A stretch of 64,000 bases of DNA. It comes from JAKAWQ01 sp963745975. Lineage in GTDB: Bacteria; Pseudomonadota; Alphaproteobacteria; Acetobacterales; Acetobacteraceae. The stretch covers positions 266,130 through 330,129 of the forward strand of contig CAVUZJ010000018.1 in NCBI GenBank assembly GCA_963745975.1. Direction: 5' to 3'. The notes under the pieces were generated by a model. That model was not told the DNA's origin, made no database searches, and worked only from the letters and a program-made list of their open reading frames with translations. The stretch's first letter is position 1. The number at the start of each line of letters is the position of its first letter. This document shows, piece after piece, positions 15,394-23,718 of the stretch. Position numbers and translations under genes: made by a program.

Positions 15394-16503
15394 ATGGCGT
15401 ATGTCGCGGTGAAGGGCGGAGAGCGGGCGATCGACGCCGCGCATGCTTGGCTCGCCGAGGAAAGGCGCGGGGATCCGCGCCTGCCCGACATCGCGATCGC
15501 AGAGATCGCGGCCCAGCTTGGCCGGGCGGTCGATCGGGTGATGGCGGAAGGCTCCTGCCATGACCGCGAGCTTGCGGCGCTCGCGATCAAGCAGGCGCAA
15601 GGCGACCTGATCGAGGCCGCGTTCCTGCTGCGTGCCTATCGCACCACCCTGCCCCGCTTCGCCGCCGCGCACCCGATCGACACCGATGCGATGCAAATCC
15701 GCCGCCGCATCTCGGCGGCCTACAAGGATCTGCCGGGAGGGCAGGTGCTCGGCCCAACCTATGACTATACGCATCGGCTGCTCGACTTCCGGCTCGCCGG
15801 GACGGAAGCCGTAGCCACCCCGCCCTCCGCCGAGCCGATCGCGCCCGCGGAGGAAGCGACCGCGATGCCACGCGTGACGGCGATCCTCGCCGGGGAAGAC
15901 CTGATCGAGGGGGACGGGGCGGCGGATGGCGCCCCTGGCGATCTGACGCGCGCGCCGCTCGCTTTTCCCGCGGCGCGCGATGTTCGGCTCCAAGCGCTCG
16001 CGCGCGGCGACGAAGGCTTTTTGCTCGCACTCGGCTACTCCACGCAGCGCGGCTGGGGTGGGACGCATCCCTTCGTGGGCGAGATCCGCGTCGGCGAGGT
16101 CGCGGTGGAGATCGAGCCACCGGAGCTTGGCTTCGCCATCGATATCGGTGAGATCACCGTGACCGAATGCCAGATGGTGAACCAGTTCAAGGGCTCGAAG
16201 TCCGTGCCGCCGCAATTCACCCGCGGCTACGGGCTCTGCTTCGGCCACGGCGAGCGCAAGGCGATGGCGATGGCGCTCGTCGATCGCGCGATGCGGGCCG
16301 GAGAGTTGGGCGAGGAGTCCACGGCACCGGCGCAGAACGTGGAGTTCGTGCTTTCCCATTGCGACAATATCGAGGCGACCGGCTTCGTCGAGCACCTCAA
16401 GCTCCCGCACTATGTGGACTTCCAGAGCGAGCTCGAGACGATTCGCCGGATGCGGCGGGAGGTCGAGGCCGCCTTGCAGGATCGGCGGGAAGCCGCGGAA
16501 TGA
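15394..16503 (+). CDS. phnI: C-P lyase subunit PhnI
   Basis: 369 residues, MAYVAVKGGERAIDAAHAWL. PhnI is the nucleosidase/transferase subunit that, with G, H and L, displaces adenine of ATP by phosphonate. Conserved segments are the N-terminal KGGERAI repeat, FLLRAYRTTLPRF, PGGQVLGPTYDYTHRLLDF, GEITVTECQMVNQFKGSK and the C-terminal CDNIEATGFVEHLKLPHYVDF. The stop overlaps the phnJ start (ATGA), so translation is coupled. Length is as usual. Confidence 0.94.
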   Translation: MAYVAVKGGERAIDAAHAWLAEERRGDPRLPDIAIAEIAAQLGRAVDRVMAEGSCHDRELAALAIKQAQGDLIEAAFLLRAYRTTLPRFAAAHPIDTDAMQIRRRISAAYKDLPGGQVLGPTYDYTHRLLDFRLAGTEAVATPPSAEPIAPAEEATAMPRVTAILAGEDLIEGDGAADGAPGDLTRAPLAFPAARDVRLQALARGDEGFLLALGYSTQRGWGGTHPFVGEIRVGEVAVEIEPPELGFAIDIGEITVTECQMVNQFKGSKSVPPQFTRGYGLCFGHGERKAMAMALVDRAMRAGELGEESTAPAQNVEFVLSHCDNIEATGFVEHLKLPHYVDFQSELETIRRMRREVEAALQDRREAAE

Positions 16504-17339
16504 ACGGCTACAATTTCGCCTATCTCGACGAGCAGACGAAGCGCATGGTCCGCCGCGCTCTCCTCAAGGCCGTCGCCATCCCCGGGCACCAGGTGCCGTT
16601 CGGCGGGCGCGAGATGCCGCTCCCCTACGGCTGGGGCACCGGGGGCATCCAAGTCACGGCGAGCATCCTCGGTAGCGGCGACGTGCTCAAAGTCATCGAC
16701 CAGGGCGCGGACGACACCACCAACGCCGTCTCCATCCGCCGCTTCTTCGCCCGCACCGCCGGGGTCGCGACGACGACGCGCACCGAAGAGGCGAGCGTGA
16801 TCCAGACGCGGCACCGCATTCCCGAGACGAAGCTTCGCGAGGGCCAGATCATCGTCTATCAGGTGCCGCTGCCGGAGCCGCTCTCGCGGCTCGAGCCGAG
16901 CCGCGCCGAGGCGCGCGAGATGCACGCGCTCGGCGATTACGGGCTGATGCACGTGAAGCTCTACGAGGATATCTCGCGGCTCGGCCAAGTCTCGATCAGC
17001 TTCGACTACCCGGTGATGGTGAACGGGCGCTATCTGATGTCGCCCACGCCTATCCCCGCCTTCGACAACCCGAAGCTCGACCGCAGCCCCGCACTGCATC
17101 TCTTCGGCGCTGGGCGCGAGAAGCGGATCTACGCCGTGCCGCCCTACACCGAGGTGCGGTCGCTCGACTTCGAGGACCATCCCTTCCGCGCGACGCGCGC
17201 ACGGCACGAATGCGCGCTCTGCGGGGCACGCACGAGCTATCTCGACGAGATCGTCACCGACGATCGCGGCGGACGCATGTTCGTCTGCTCCGACACCGAC
17301 TATTGCGCGGGGCGGCGCGAGCGGGAGGCAGCCGAATGA
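16500..17339 (+). CDS. phnJ: C-P lyase catalytic subunit PhnJ (radical SAM)
   Basis: 279 residues, alpha-D-ribose 1-methylphosphonate 5-phosphate C-P lyase. The cysteine pattern of PhnJ is complete: CALC (Cys238, Cys241), Cys263 after 21 residues (4Fe-4S ligands), and Cys269 six residues later, the proposed thiyl radical residue. The N-terminus NGYNFAYLDEQTKRMVRRA and YGWGTGGIQVTASI are characteristic. It overlaps phnI upstream and phnK downstream by ATGA junctions. All catalytic cysteines are intact, so the pathway should be functional. Confidence 0.95.
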   Translation: MNGYNFAYLDEQTKRMVRRALLKAVAIPGHQVPFGGREMPLPYGWGTGGIQVTASILGSGDVLKVIDQGADDTTNAVSIRRFFARTAGVATTTRTEEASVIQTRHRIPETKLREGQIIVYQVPLPEPLSRLEPSRAEAREMHALGDYGLMHVKLYEDISRLGQVSISFDYPVMVNGRYLMSPTPIPAFDNPKLDRSPALHLFGAGREKRIYAVPPYTEVRSLDFEDHPFRATRARHECALCGARTSYLDEIVTDDRGGRMFVCSDTDYCAGRREREAAE

Positions 17340-18127
17340 CGCCCGACACGCTGCTCTCGGCGCGCGGGCTGTCGCTCTCGTTCGGGAGCATCCCAGCGCT
17401 CGATGGCGTCGATCTCGATCTCTGGCCCGGCGAGGCGCTCGCGATCGTGGGCGAAAGCGGATCCGGAAAGACGACGCTCTTGAATACGCTTTTCGGCGCG
17501 CAGAGGCCCGATGCCGGGATCGTCCGCTACCGCGATCCCACGGGGCGGGTGCACGACGTGCACGCGATGCCGCGGCCGATGCTGCGCGCGCTCCATCGCT
17601 CCGACTGGGGGTTCATCTACCAGGAGCCGCGCCAGGCGCTCCGGATGGCGGTCTCCGCCGGCGGCAATGTCGGCGAACGGCTGATGGCGCAAGGGACGGC
17701 GAGCGCGGGCGCGCGGCATTACGGGCGCATCCGGGCGGCGGCGATCGAATGGCTGCGCGAGGTGGAGATCGACCCCGCGCGCATCGACGATCTGCCGCGC
17801 ACCTTCTCGGGCGGCATGCTGCAGCGGCTGCAGATCGCGCGCACCCTGGTGACGCATCCGCGCCTCGTCTTCATGGACGAGCCGACGGGCGGGCTCGACG
17901 TCTCGGTCCAGGCGCGCCTGCTCGACCTCATCCGCACGCTGATCGCGCGGTTCGGGATCGCGGTCGTTCTGGTGACCCACGATGTCGCGGTCGCGCGGCT
18001 GCTCGCGGACCGGATCCTCGTCATGCAGGCGGGACGCGTGGTGGAGACGGGGCTCACCGACCAGGTGCTCGACGACCCGCAGGAGCCCTATACGCAGCTC
18101 CTCGTGAGCTCGGTGCTTCAGGCATGA
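17336..18127 (+). CDS. phnK: C-P lyase ATP-binding protein PhnK
   Basis: 263 residues, ABC-type ATPase with Walker A GESGSGKTT, Q-loop IYQEPRQALRM, signature FSGGMLQRLQIAR and Walker B LVFMDEPTGGLD. Despite resembling oligopeptide-transporter ATPases, PhnK docks on PhnJ in the C-P lyase complex and does not energise transport. Position between phnJ and phnL, both overlapping by 4 bp, settles the assignment. Confidence 0.93.
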   Translation: MTPDTLLSARGLSLSFGSIPALDGVDLDLWPGEALAIVGESGSGKTTLLNTLFGAQRPDAGIVRYRDPTGRVHDVHAMPRPMLRALHRSDWGFIYQEPRQALRMAVSAGGNVGERLMAQGTASAGARHYGRIRAAAIEWLREVEIDPARIDDLPRTFSGGMLQRLQIARTLVTHPRLVFMDEPTGGLDVSVQARLLDLIRTLIARFGIAVVLVTHDVAVARLLADRILVMQAGRVVETGLTDQVLDDPQEPYTQLLVSSVLQA

Positions 18128-18840
18128 GGGGCGCCGTGCCGGGCGAGGTGATGCTGGCGGCGCGCGGGCTCGGGAAGAGCTTCACGCTTCATCTTCAGGG
18201 CGGGCTTCGCATACCCGTCCTCGCCGGTGTTGCGTTCGAGCTTCGCGCCGGCGAGTGCGTGATGCTCGCGGGCCCCTCGGGGGTCGGAAAGTCGACGCTC
18301 GTGCGGAGCCTTTACGGCAACTACCGGGCCGAGGAAGGCGAGATCCTCGTGCGCCACGAAGGCGCATGGGTGGACCTGGCGTCCGCCGACCCGCGCACCG
18401 TGCTCGAAATTCGCCGGCACACGCTCGGCTATGTCAGCCAGTTCCTGCGCGTCGTGCCGCGCGTGCCGACGATCGAGATCGTCGCCGAGGCGCTCGCCTT
18501 GCGCGGCACCGCGGCGGACGAGGCGCGCGAACGCGCGCGCGCGCTGCTGCTCCGGCTCAACATCCCGGCGCGCCTGCACATGCTGCCACCCGCCACCTTC
18601 TCGGGCGGCGAGCGGCAGCGGGTGAACCTCGCCCGCGGGTTCGCGGGCGACCATCCGATCCTGCTGCTCGACGAGCCCACCGCTTCGCTCGATGCCGAGA
18701 ACGCTGCCGTCGTCATCGATCTCGTGCGCGAGGCGAAGGCGCGCGGTGCGGCGATTCTCGGGATCATCCACGACGAGGATTCGCGCGCGGCGATCGCCGA
18801 CCGGCTCTTTCCGCTCACGCCCCTTCAGGATGCCGCATGA
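18124..18840 (+). CDS. phnL: C-P lyase ATP-binding protein PhnL
   Basis: 238 residues, second ABC-type ATPase of the cluster: Walker A GPSGVGKST, signature FSGGERQRVNLAR, Walker B ILLLDEPTASLD. PhnL is needed with PhnG-I for formation of ribose-1-alkylphosphonate triphosphate from ATP. The N-terminus (LAARGLGKSFTLHLQGG) is PhnL-like. It overlaps phnK and phnM by ATGA junctions. Confidence 0.93.
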   Translation: MRGAVPGEVMLAARGLGKSFTLHLQGGLRIPVLAGVAFELRAGECVMLAGPSGVGKSTLVRSLYGNYRAEEGEILVRHEGAWVDLASADPRTVLEIRRHTLGYVSQFLRVVPRVPTIEIVAEALALRGTAADEARERARALLLRLNIPARLHMLPPATFSGGERQRVNLARGFAGDHPILLLDEPTASLDAENAAVVIDLVREAKARGAAILGIIHDEDSRAAIADRLFPLTPLQDAA

Positions 18841-20021
18841 CGATGAACTTCCAGGCCTCGCCGCCGCGACCGGAGAATTTTCCTGCGGGGGAACTCGTCC
18901 TGACCAACGCGCGCATCGTCCTGCCCGATGCGGTGCTGGCGGGCTCTCTCGTCATCGAGAACGGCCGGATCGCGGACGTACAGCCGGGCCGCTCCTTCCT
19001 TTCCGCCGCCACCGACCTCGACGGCGACTACCTGATTCCGGGCGTGGTCGATCTGCACACCGACAATCTCGAGCGGCAGGTCCTGCCGCGGCCGAGCGCG
19101 CGCTGGCCCTCGCGCTCGGCCCTGCTGGCGCATGACGCCCAATGCGCCGCTTCCGGCGTCACAACAGTGTGCGACGCGCTCTGCCTCGGCGATCTCGGGT
19201 TCGACAAGGACCGCATCCGCACCTTCCAGGAGGGGGTCGCGGACCTCGACGATCTCGCCGGCACGGGGCTGCTCAAGGCCGAGCATTTCCTCCACCTCCG
19301 CTGCGAGCTGCCGGCGCCGGACATGCTGGCGCTGCTCGATCCGGTCGTGGAGCACGCGCTCGTGCGGATCGTGAGCCTGATGGACCATAGCCCCGGCGTC
19401 GGCCAGTACACCGATCTCGATCGCTATCGCGCCATGCGCGTCCGCGAGGGCCTGGTCGGTGCGGCGGTCGAACGCCGCATCCTCGAGCTGCAGGCGCAGC
19501 GCGCGCGCTTGCTCGCGCCCAACCGACGCGCGCTGCTCGCGCGGATCGCCGGGCTGCCTTTGGTGCTTGCGAGCCATGACGACGAGTCCGAGGCGGACAT
19601 CGCCCGGAACCACGCCGACGGCATCGGGATCAGCGAGTTCCCCGTGAGCATGGCAGCCGCCCGCGCGGCGAAGGGGCTGGGGATCGAGGTGATTGCCGGC
19701 GCGCCGAACCTGGTGCGCGGCAGATCGCACTCCGGGAACGTCGCCGCGCGCGATCTGGTGCACGAAGGGACCGTCGATGCGCTCGCCTCCGATTACGTGC
19801 CGGCGAGCATGATCGAGGCCGCCTTCCTCGCGGCCGACTCCGCCGGGCTCTCGCTCGCGCAGTCAATCGCGCTGATCACCGACAATCCGGCCCGCATAGC
19901 GCGGCTCGAGGATCGCGGCCGCATCGCGCCCGGCATGCGGGCGGATCTCGTCCGCATACGCCTGCATGCAGCGACGCCGGTGGTCCGCGAGGTTTGGAGC
20001 GCCGGCCGCCGCGTTTCCTGA
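18837..20021 (+). CDS. phnM: Alpha-D-ribose 1-methylphosphonate 5-triphosphate diphosphatase
   Basis: 394 residues of the amidohydrolase superfamily. The metal motif is GVVDLHTDNLERQ, a variant (HTD) of the usual HxH that is characteristic of PhnM. ASHDDESEADI, later His residues and the ASDYVPASMIEAAF aspartate complete the site. PhnM removes pyrophosphate from the ribosyl triphosphate intermediate before PhnJ acts. The start overlaps the phnL stop. The gene is followed by phnN 12 bp downstream. Confidence 0.93.
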   Translation: MTMNFQASPPRPENFPAGELVLTNARIVLPDAVLAGSLVIENGRIADVQPGRSFLSAATDLDGDYLIPGVVDLHTDNLERQVLPRPSARWPSRSALLAHDAQCAASGVTTVCDALCLGDLGFDKDRIRTFQEGVADLDDLAGTGLLKAEHFLHLRCELPAPDMLALLDPVVEHALVRIVSLMDHSPGVGQYTDLDRYRAMRVREGLVGAAVERRILELQAQRARLLAPNRRALLARIAGLPLVLASHDDESEADIARNHADGIGISEFPVSMAAARAAKGLGIEVIAGAPNLVRGRSHSGNVAARDLVHEGTVDALASDYVPASMIEAAFLAADSAGLSLAQSIALITDNPARIARLEDRGRIAPGMRADLVRIRLHAATPVVREVWSAGRRVS

Positions 20022-20033
20022 GCGGGTCCGCGG

Positions 20034-20609
20034 GTGCTGGTTCTGATCGTCGGCCCCTCGGGCGCGGGGAAAGACACGCTGCTGGGGGCCGCGCGGGTTG
20101 CACTTGCCGGAGACCCGCGCGTGCGCTTCGTCCGCCGCGTCGTGACGCGCCGGGCGAGCGCGCCCGGGGCGGACGAGGCGTTCCTGGACGAGGCGAAATT
20201 CCGCGCCCGCCGCGATGCAAATGAGTTCGCCCTCTGGTGGCAGGCGCACGGGTTTTTCTACGGCGTGCCGGCGGACATCGAGCGCGATCTTGCAGGTGGG
20301 CTGATCGCTGTCGCCAGCGTCTCGCGCGGCGTTCTTGCCGAAGCCGCGACGCGGTTTGCCGTGCGCGTGGTCGAGATCACGGCGCCGCCCGAGATCCTCG
20401 CAAGACGGCTCGCCGCGCGCGGGCGCGAGGACGCGGAGGGGGTCGCCGAGCGGCTCTCGCGCATCGTCGCCATTCCGGAGGGGCTTGCCGTCAGCGCGCT
20501 CGTCAATGACGGAACGGCGGAGGAAGGGGTGCGGGCGCTGGTGGCACTTCTGCGCGAAATCATGGGCGAAGCGGACCGGAGAGCGGCGCCACAGGAGAGC
20601 GAACGGTGA
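20034..20609 (+). CDS. phnN: Ribose 1,5-bisphosphate phosphokinase
   Basis: 191 residues with a P-loop at the extreme N-terminus (LVLIVGPSGAGKDTLL) and the guanylate-kinase-like segment FVRRVVTRRA. PhnN converts ribose 1,5-bisphosphate to PRPP, closing the C-P lyase pathway. The start is GTG. It follows phnM by 12 bp and overlaps the hexapeptide transferase gene by GTGA. Confidence 0.9.
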   Translation: MLVLIVGPSGAGKDTLLGAARVALAGDPRVRFVRRVVTRRASAPGADEAFLDEAKFRARRDANEFALWWQAHGFFYGVPADIERDLAGGLIAVASVSRGVLAEAATRFAVRVVEITAPPEILARRLAARGREDAEGVAERLSRIVAIPEGLAVSALVNDGTAEEGVRALVALLREIMGEADRRAAPQESER

Positions 20610-21271
20610 TCGAGGTGAATGTCGGCGACGTCCAGAGCCCATGGCACGGCTCGAACATGATGACGGAAGCGCCATGGGTGCATGAGACGGCGCTCGTGCA
20701 GAAGAGCCGTCTCGGGCCCTGGACCGTGGTCGGCGAGCGCTGCGAGATTCTGGCGAGCGATCTTTTCGACTATACCTACGCCGTCCGCGACGTAGAGATT
20801 TTCAACGCGAACATCGGAAAATTCGGCAACATCGCCTCGCATGTGCGGATCAACCCCACCAACCATCCGATGTGGCGCGCGACGCTGCATCATTTTACCT
20901 ACCGCTCGCGCTCGCATTTCGACGGCGCCGAGGATGATCCGGAAGTGTTCGAATGGCGGCTCGCCCACCGCGTCACCATCGGTCCGGACGTATGGATCGG
21001 CCATGGCGCGATCCTGCTCCCCGGCGTCTCGGTCGGGACGGGTGCCGCGATCGGCGCCGGCGCGGTCGTGACGAAGGACGTGCCGGACTACACGATCGTC
21101 GCCGGCAACCCGGCGCGCGTGATCCGCCGGCGGGTCCCCGAGGACGTGGCGGCTTCGCTCAAGCGGATCGCCTGGTGGGACTGGCCCGGTGAACGGCTTG
21201 TCGCCGCGCTCGAGGATTTCCGCAAGCTCCCGGCCGCCGAATTCGCGGCCAAGTTCGACCCCGGGCGCTAG
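20606..21271 (+). CDS. Hexapeptide-repeat acyltransferase of the phosphonate cluster
   Basis: 221 residues of left-handed beta-helix type: isoleucine/valine-rich hexapeptide repeats in TIGPDVWIGHGAILLPGVSVG and GAAIGAGAVVTKDVPDYTIVAGNPARVIRRR, resembling xenobiotic acetyltransferases. Similar proteins are regular members of phn operons and may N-acetylate aminoalkylphosphonates as PhnO does, which is inference. The GTG start overlaps phnN; an alternative start is the internal ATG pair around MMTEAPWVHE. The last gene before a strong hairpin at 21271-21297. Confidence 0.85.
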   Translation: MIEVNVGDVQSPWHGSNMMTEAPWVHETALVQKSRLGPWTVVGERCEILASDLFDYTYAVRDVEIFNANIGKFGNIASHVRINPTNHPMWRATLHHFTYRSRSHFDGAEDDPEVFEWRLAHRVTIGPDVWIGHGAILLPGVSVGTGAAIGAGAVVTKDVPDYTIVAGNPARVIRRRVPEDVAASLKRIAWWDWPGERLVAALEDFRKLPAAEFAAKFDPGR

Positions 21272-21297
21272 TGTCAGCTTTCACGGAAAGCTGACAC
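21271..21297. terminator. Strong hairpin closing the phn operon
   Basis: GTGTCAGCTTTC (21271-21282) and GAAAGCTGACAC (21286-21297) form a perfect 12-bp stem with loop ACG. The stem begins at the last base of the final phn-cluster stop codon. The convergent transporter gene ends 12 bp further on, so it could serve both directions. No clear T-run. Confidence 0.55.
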
Positions 21298-21308
21298 ATA
21301 GGTCGTTG

Positions 21309-22295
21309 TCAAAGTGCCCGATTCACGCGGCGTTTCGTGATCGCTCCGCGAATCACGAAACTCTGCGATCGGGCACTCGAGCAGGATGCCGCGAGCAGCC
21401 GGCCGTCGATGAAGGCCAGGCCGACGCCGATCAACACCATTCCTGCGAGCTCTCGGGCCCGCAGTGCCTCGCCCAGCACCACTGAGCCTAGCATGATCGC
21501 GCTCACCGGGATCAGGAATGTGACAAGCAGCAGGCTGGTTGCACCCGCCGCGGCAAGAATGCGGAAATAGAGGATGTAGGCAAGCACCGTGCACAATAGC
21601 GCAATGCCGATCAGCGCACCCCAGGTCGCCGCGTCCGGCGCCGGCAGCGTCCACGGGCGATCAGCGAGAGCGACCACCGGAATCAGCACGAGCGTGCTGC
21701 CGGTCACCTGCCCGGTCGCCACCTTGATGGCCGGGATGCCTTTGAACCGTCGGCCATAGATGCCAGCGAAGGCGTAAATGACCGCCGCCCCCAGGCAGGC
21801 GACCTCACCGATCATGCCTTCCCTGCCTATGCCCGTCAGGACACCCGGCCCAACGAGCACGGCAACGCCGGCAAAGCCTGCCATCGCGCCGGCGAATTTT
21901 CCCCGGGTCAGTCTCTCGTTCGCGGTCAGCACGTGCGCGACGAGCACCGTGAACATCGGCGTCGTGGCGTTGAGGATAGACGCAAGCCCGCTTGAAATGC
22001 GCGTTTCGCCGAATACGATCAGCGAAAAGGGAATAACGTTGTTGAGCACGCCCATGACGATGAAGTCGGCCCAGAGCCGGGGCGAGGCCGGCATGAAGTC
22101 GCGTCGGAGCCCGAGCCACAAGTTCAGCATGACCGCGGCCAGGCCCACGCGCCCGAGCACCACCGTGAAGGGCGGCAGCTCGGCGACCAGTACCTTGAAG
22201 AAAAAGAATGATCCGCCCCACAGCGCGGCGAGGGCCAGCAGCATGACCCACTCTCGACATCCCATCACCGGCGCCGGCGCGGTCTGACCTGCCAT
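21309..22295 (-). CDS. DMT/EamA-family transporter
   Basis: 328-residue membrane protein with about ten hydrophobic segments and two EamA repeats, each with the family pattern (ALWGGSFFFFKVLVAELPPF near the N-terminus, PVSAIMLGSVVLGEAL near the C-terminus). Members export amino acids, metabolites or drugs across the inner membrane. The start at 22295 (MAGQTAPAPV) has GGAGG about 11 nt upstream. The usual ending LIGVGLAFIDGRLL is followed by an extra polar tail encoded by the palindromic element. The gene is convergent with the phn operon and has no evident functional link to it. Confidence 0.85.
   Translation of the reverse strand: MAGQTAPAPVMGCREWVMLLALAALWGGSFFFFKVLVAELPPFTVVLGRVGLAAVMLNLWLGLRRDFMPASPRLWADFIVMGVLNNVIPFSLIVFGETRISSGLASILNATTPMFTVLVAHVLTANERLTRGKFAGAMAGFAGVAVLVGPGVLTGIGREGMIGEVACLGAAVIYAFAGIYGRRFKGIPAIKVATGQVTGSTLVLIPVVALADRPWTLPAPDAATWGALIGIALLCTVLAYILYFRILAAAGATSLLLVTFLIPVSAIMLGSVVLGEALRARELAGMVLIGVGLAFIDGRLLAASCSSARSQSFVIRGAITKRRVNRAL
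21314..21376. repeat. Nested palindromic element in the 3' end of the DMT gene
   Basis: GTGCCCGAT (21314-21322) pairs with ATCGGGCAC (21368-21376), enclosing GTTTCGTGAT (21332-21341) paired with ATCACGAAAC (21352-21361). This 63-bp double stem looks like a small mobile or structural repeat. It supplies the last 20 or so codons of the transporter gene. Confidence 0.5.
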
Positions 22296-22399
22296 CGAAC
22301 CCGTCCTCCGCGACTCGACGGCAAAGCTATTGACGCCGGCGCGCCGCGACACTCCGGATCTTGCTCCGGTATTCCGACGTACGTGCTCTCAATGGACGG

Positions 22400-23662
22400 C
22401 TAGGACGGATCGGCGAGGGCCGGACGAACAGCGAAGCGGATCATGCCTGTGATGCCGATGGCGATGGTGACCGCGGCGCAGAGAGCCATGACGCAAGCCG
22501 GCGGGAGGGCGGCATAGAGCGGCGGGGCAATGATCATCGCGACGAGGAGACCACCGTTCCTGGAAACGAGAGAGGCACGCATCGAAGCGGGAATATCGGC
22601 GTGCCGCAGCTCCGTCTGGCGCAGCACGGCGACCAGGACGTCCTGCATCGGCCCGCCGATGCCCCCGAGCGCCGCGCTGGTCGCGAAAGAAGCGAGCGCC
22701 ATGGAAGGCGGCAAGTGCGCGGCGGCGGCGAGCGCCAGCAGCATGAGCCCGCTGCCGGTCACGACGGAGCCGGCGAACATCATCCGCCCGGGATTGGCAG
22801 GCATTGGCCGGCTGCCGACAACGAGGGTCGAGGCGAGGTTGGTGCAGCCATAGGCCGAGATGACGAGGCCGTAGGCGCCGAGCCCGAGGCTTCCCGGCAC
22901 GTGCCGGGTGATGGCGAGCGGCAGGCCGAGAAACATCACCGCGTACCACGCGCCATTGGCGATCCCGGTGACCTGGAGGTTCGCGCGCAGAGGCGGATGC
23001 GCGGCGACCGCACGAAAACCATGCAGCGCGGAGGCGAGAATGTTCCGGGCAGGCTGATCGCTCCGCGGCCCCGGAGTCCGGCGCATCCGACCGATCAGGA
23101 GGAGCGCGGCCGCCGAGAGCCCGAAACTCGCCGCGTCGAGCGAGAGGAAGTGCTTGGCTGGCAGAAAGGCCGCGAAGAGGGCGACGAGGCCGGGCCCGAG
23201 CAGCCGCGCGATCCGGTCCGTGCTGTCGAGCAGGGCGTTCGCCGCGGGCAAATGTCCCCCGTCCCGCACCAGCCCCGGCAGCAGGCCTTGGAGTGCGGGG
23301 CGAAACACCGCCTGGCCGAGGGCGAGGACGATGGTCGCGAGAACGAGCGCAACCGCGGTGGGCCTGCCGCGAAAACTCCAGTCCAGCACCACCGCAATGA
23401 GCACCAGGGCACGCGCGAGGTCGGCGCCGATCATCGCGGCGCGCTCGTGCCACGCATCCGTCCAGCGGCCGGCGATGAGCGCGGTCGCGAGGACGCAGGC
23501 GAAGCCGAGTGCCGCGAGATATCCCGCCGCCGCGCCCATCACGCCGACCGCAATCCAGGTCAGCGCGACGGCATAGAGCTGATCCCCAACCGCCGAAAGC
23601 GAAAGCCCGCCCCAAAGCAGGGCGAGCGGGGGATCCCTGAGCGGGGCGAGGATGCGCATCAT
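22400..23662 (-). CDS. MFS transporter
   Basis: 420 residues, about 12 hydrophobic segments, MFS loop features after helix 2 (IAGRWTDAWHERAAM) and a PALQGLLPGLV segment typical of the DHA3/enterobactin-exporter (EntS)-like branch. Inner-membrane proton-coupled efflux is likely, substrate unknown. A perfect palindrome lies just upstream (23675-23687) and suggests local repression. The aldo/keto reductase gene precedes it on the same strand with a 56-bp gap. Confidence 0.85.
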   Translation of the reverse strand: MMRILAPLRDPPLALLWGGLSLSAVGDQLYAVALTWIAVGVMGAAAGYLAALGFACVLATALIAGRWTDAWHERAAMIGADLARALVLIAVVLDWSFRGRPTAVALVLATIVLALGQAVFRPALQGLLPGLVRDGGHLPAANALLDSTDRIARLLGPGLVALFAAFLPAKHFLSLDAASFGLSAAALLLIGRMRRTPGPRSDQPARNILASALHGFRAVAAHPPLRANLQVTGIANGAWYAVMFLGLPLAITRHVPGSLGLGAYGLVISAYGCTNLASTLVVGSRPMPANPGRMMFAGSVVTGSGLMLLALAAAAHLPPSMALASFATSAALGGIGGPMQDVLVAVLRQTELRHADIPASMRASLVSRNGGLLVAMIIAPPLYAALPPACVMALCAAVTIAIGITGMIRFAVRPALADPS

Positions 23663-23674
23663 GCCACCCTAATC

Positions 23675-23687
23675 GCGAGTCACTCGC
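23675..23687. promoter_or_regulatory. Palindromic operator candidate before the MFS gene
   Basis: GCGAGT-C-ACTCGC is a perfect 6-bp inverted repeat, 12 bp upstream of the MFS start codon. On the coding strand it reads TTGCGAGTGACTCGCGA. Size and position fit a dimeric repressor site. Confidence 0.4.
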
Positions 23688-23718
23688 AACTCAAGGCCGC
23701 CGGCCACGCCGGCGCCCC

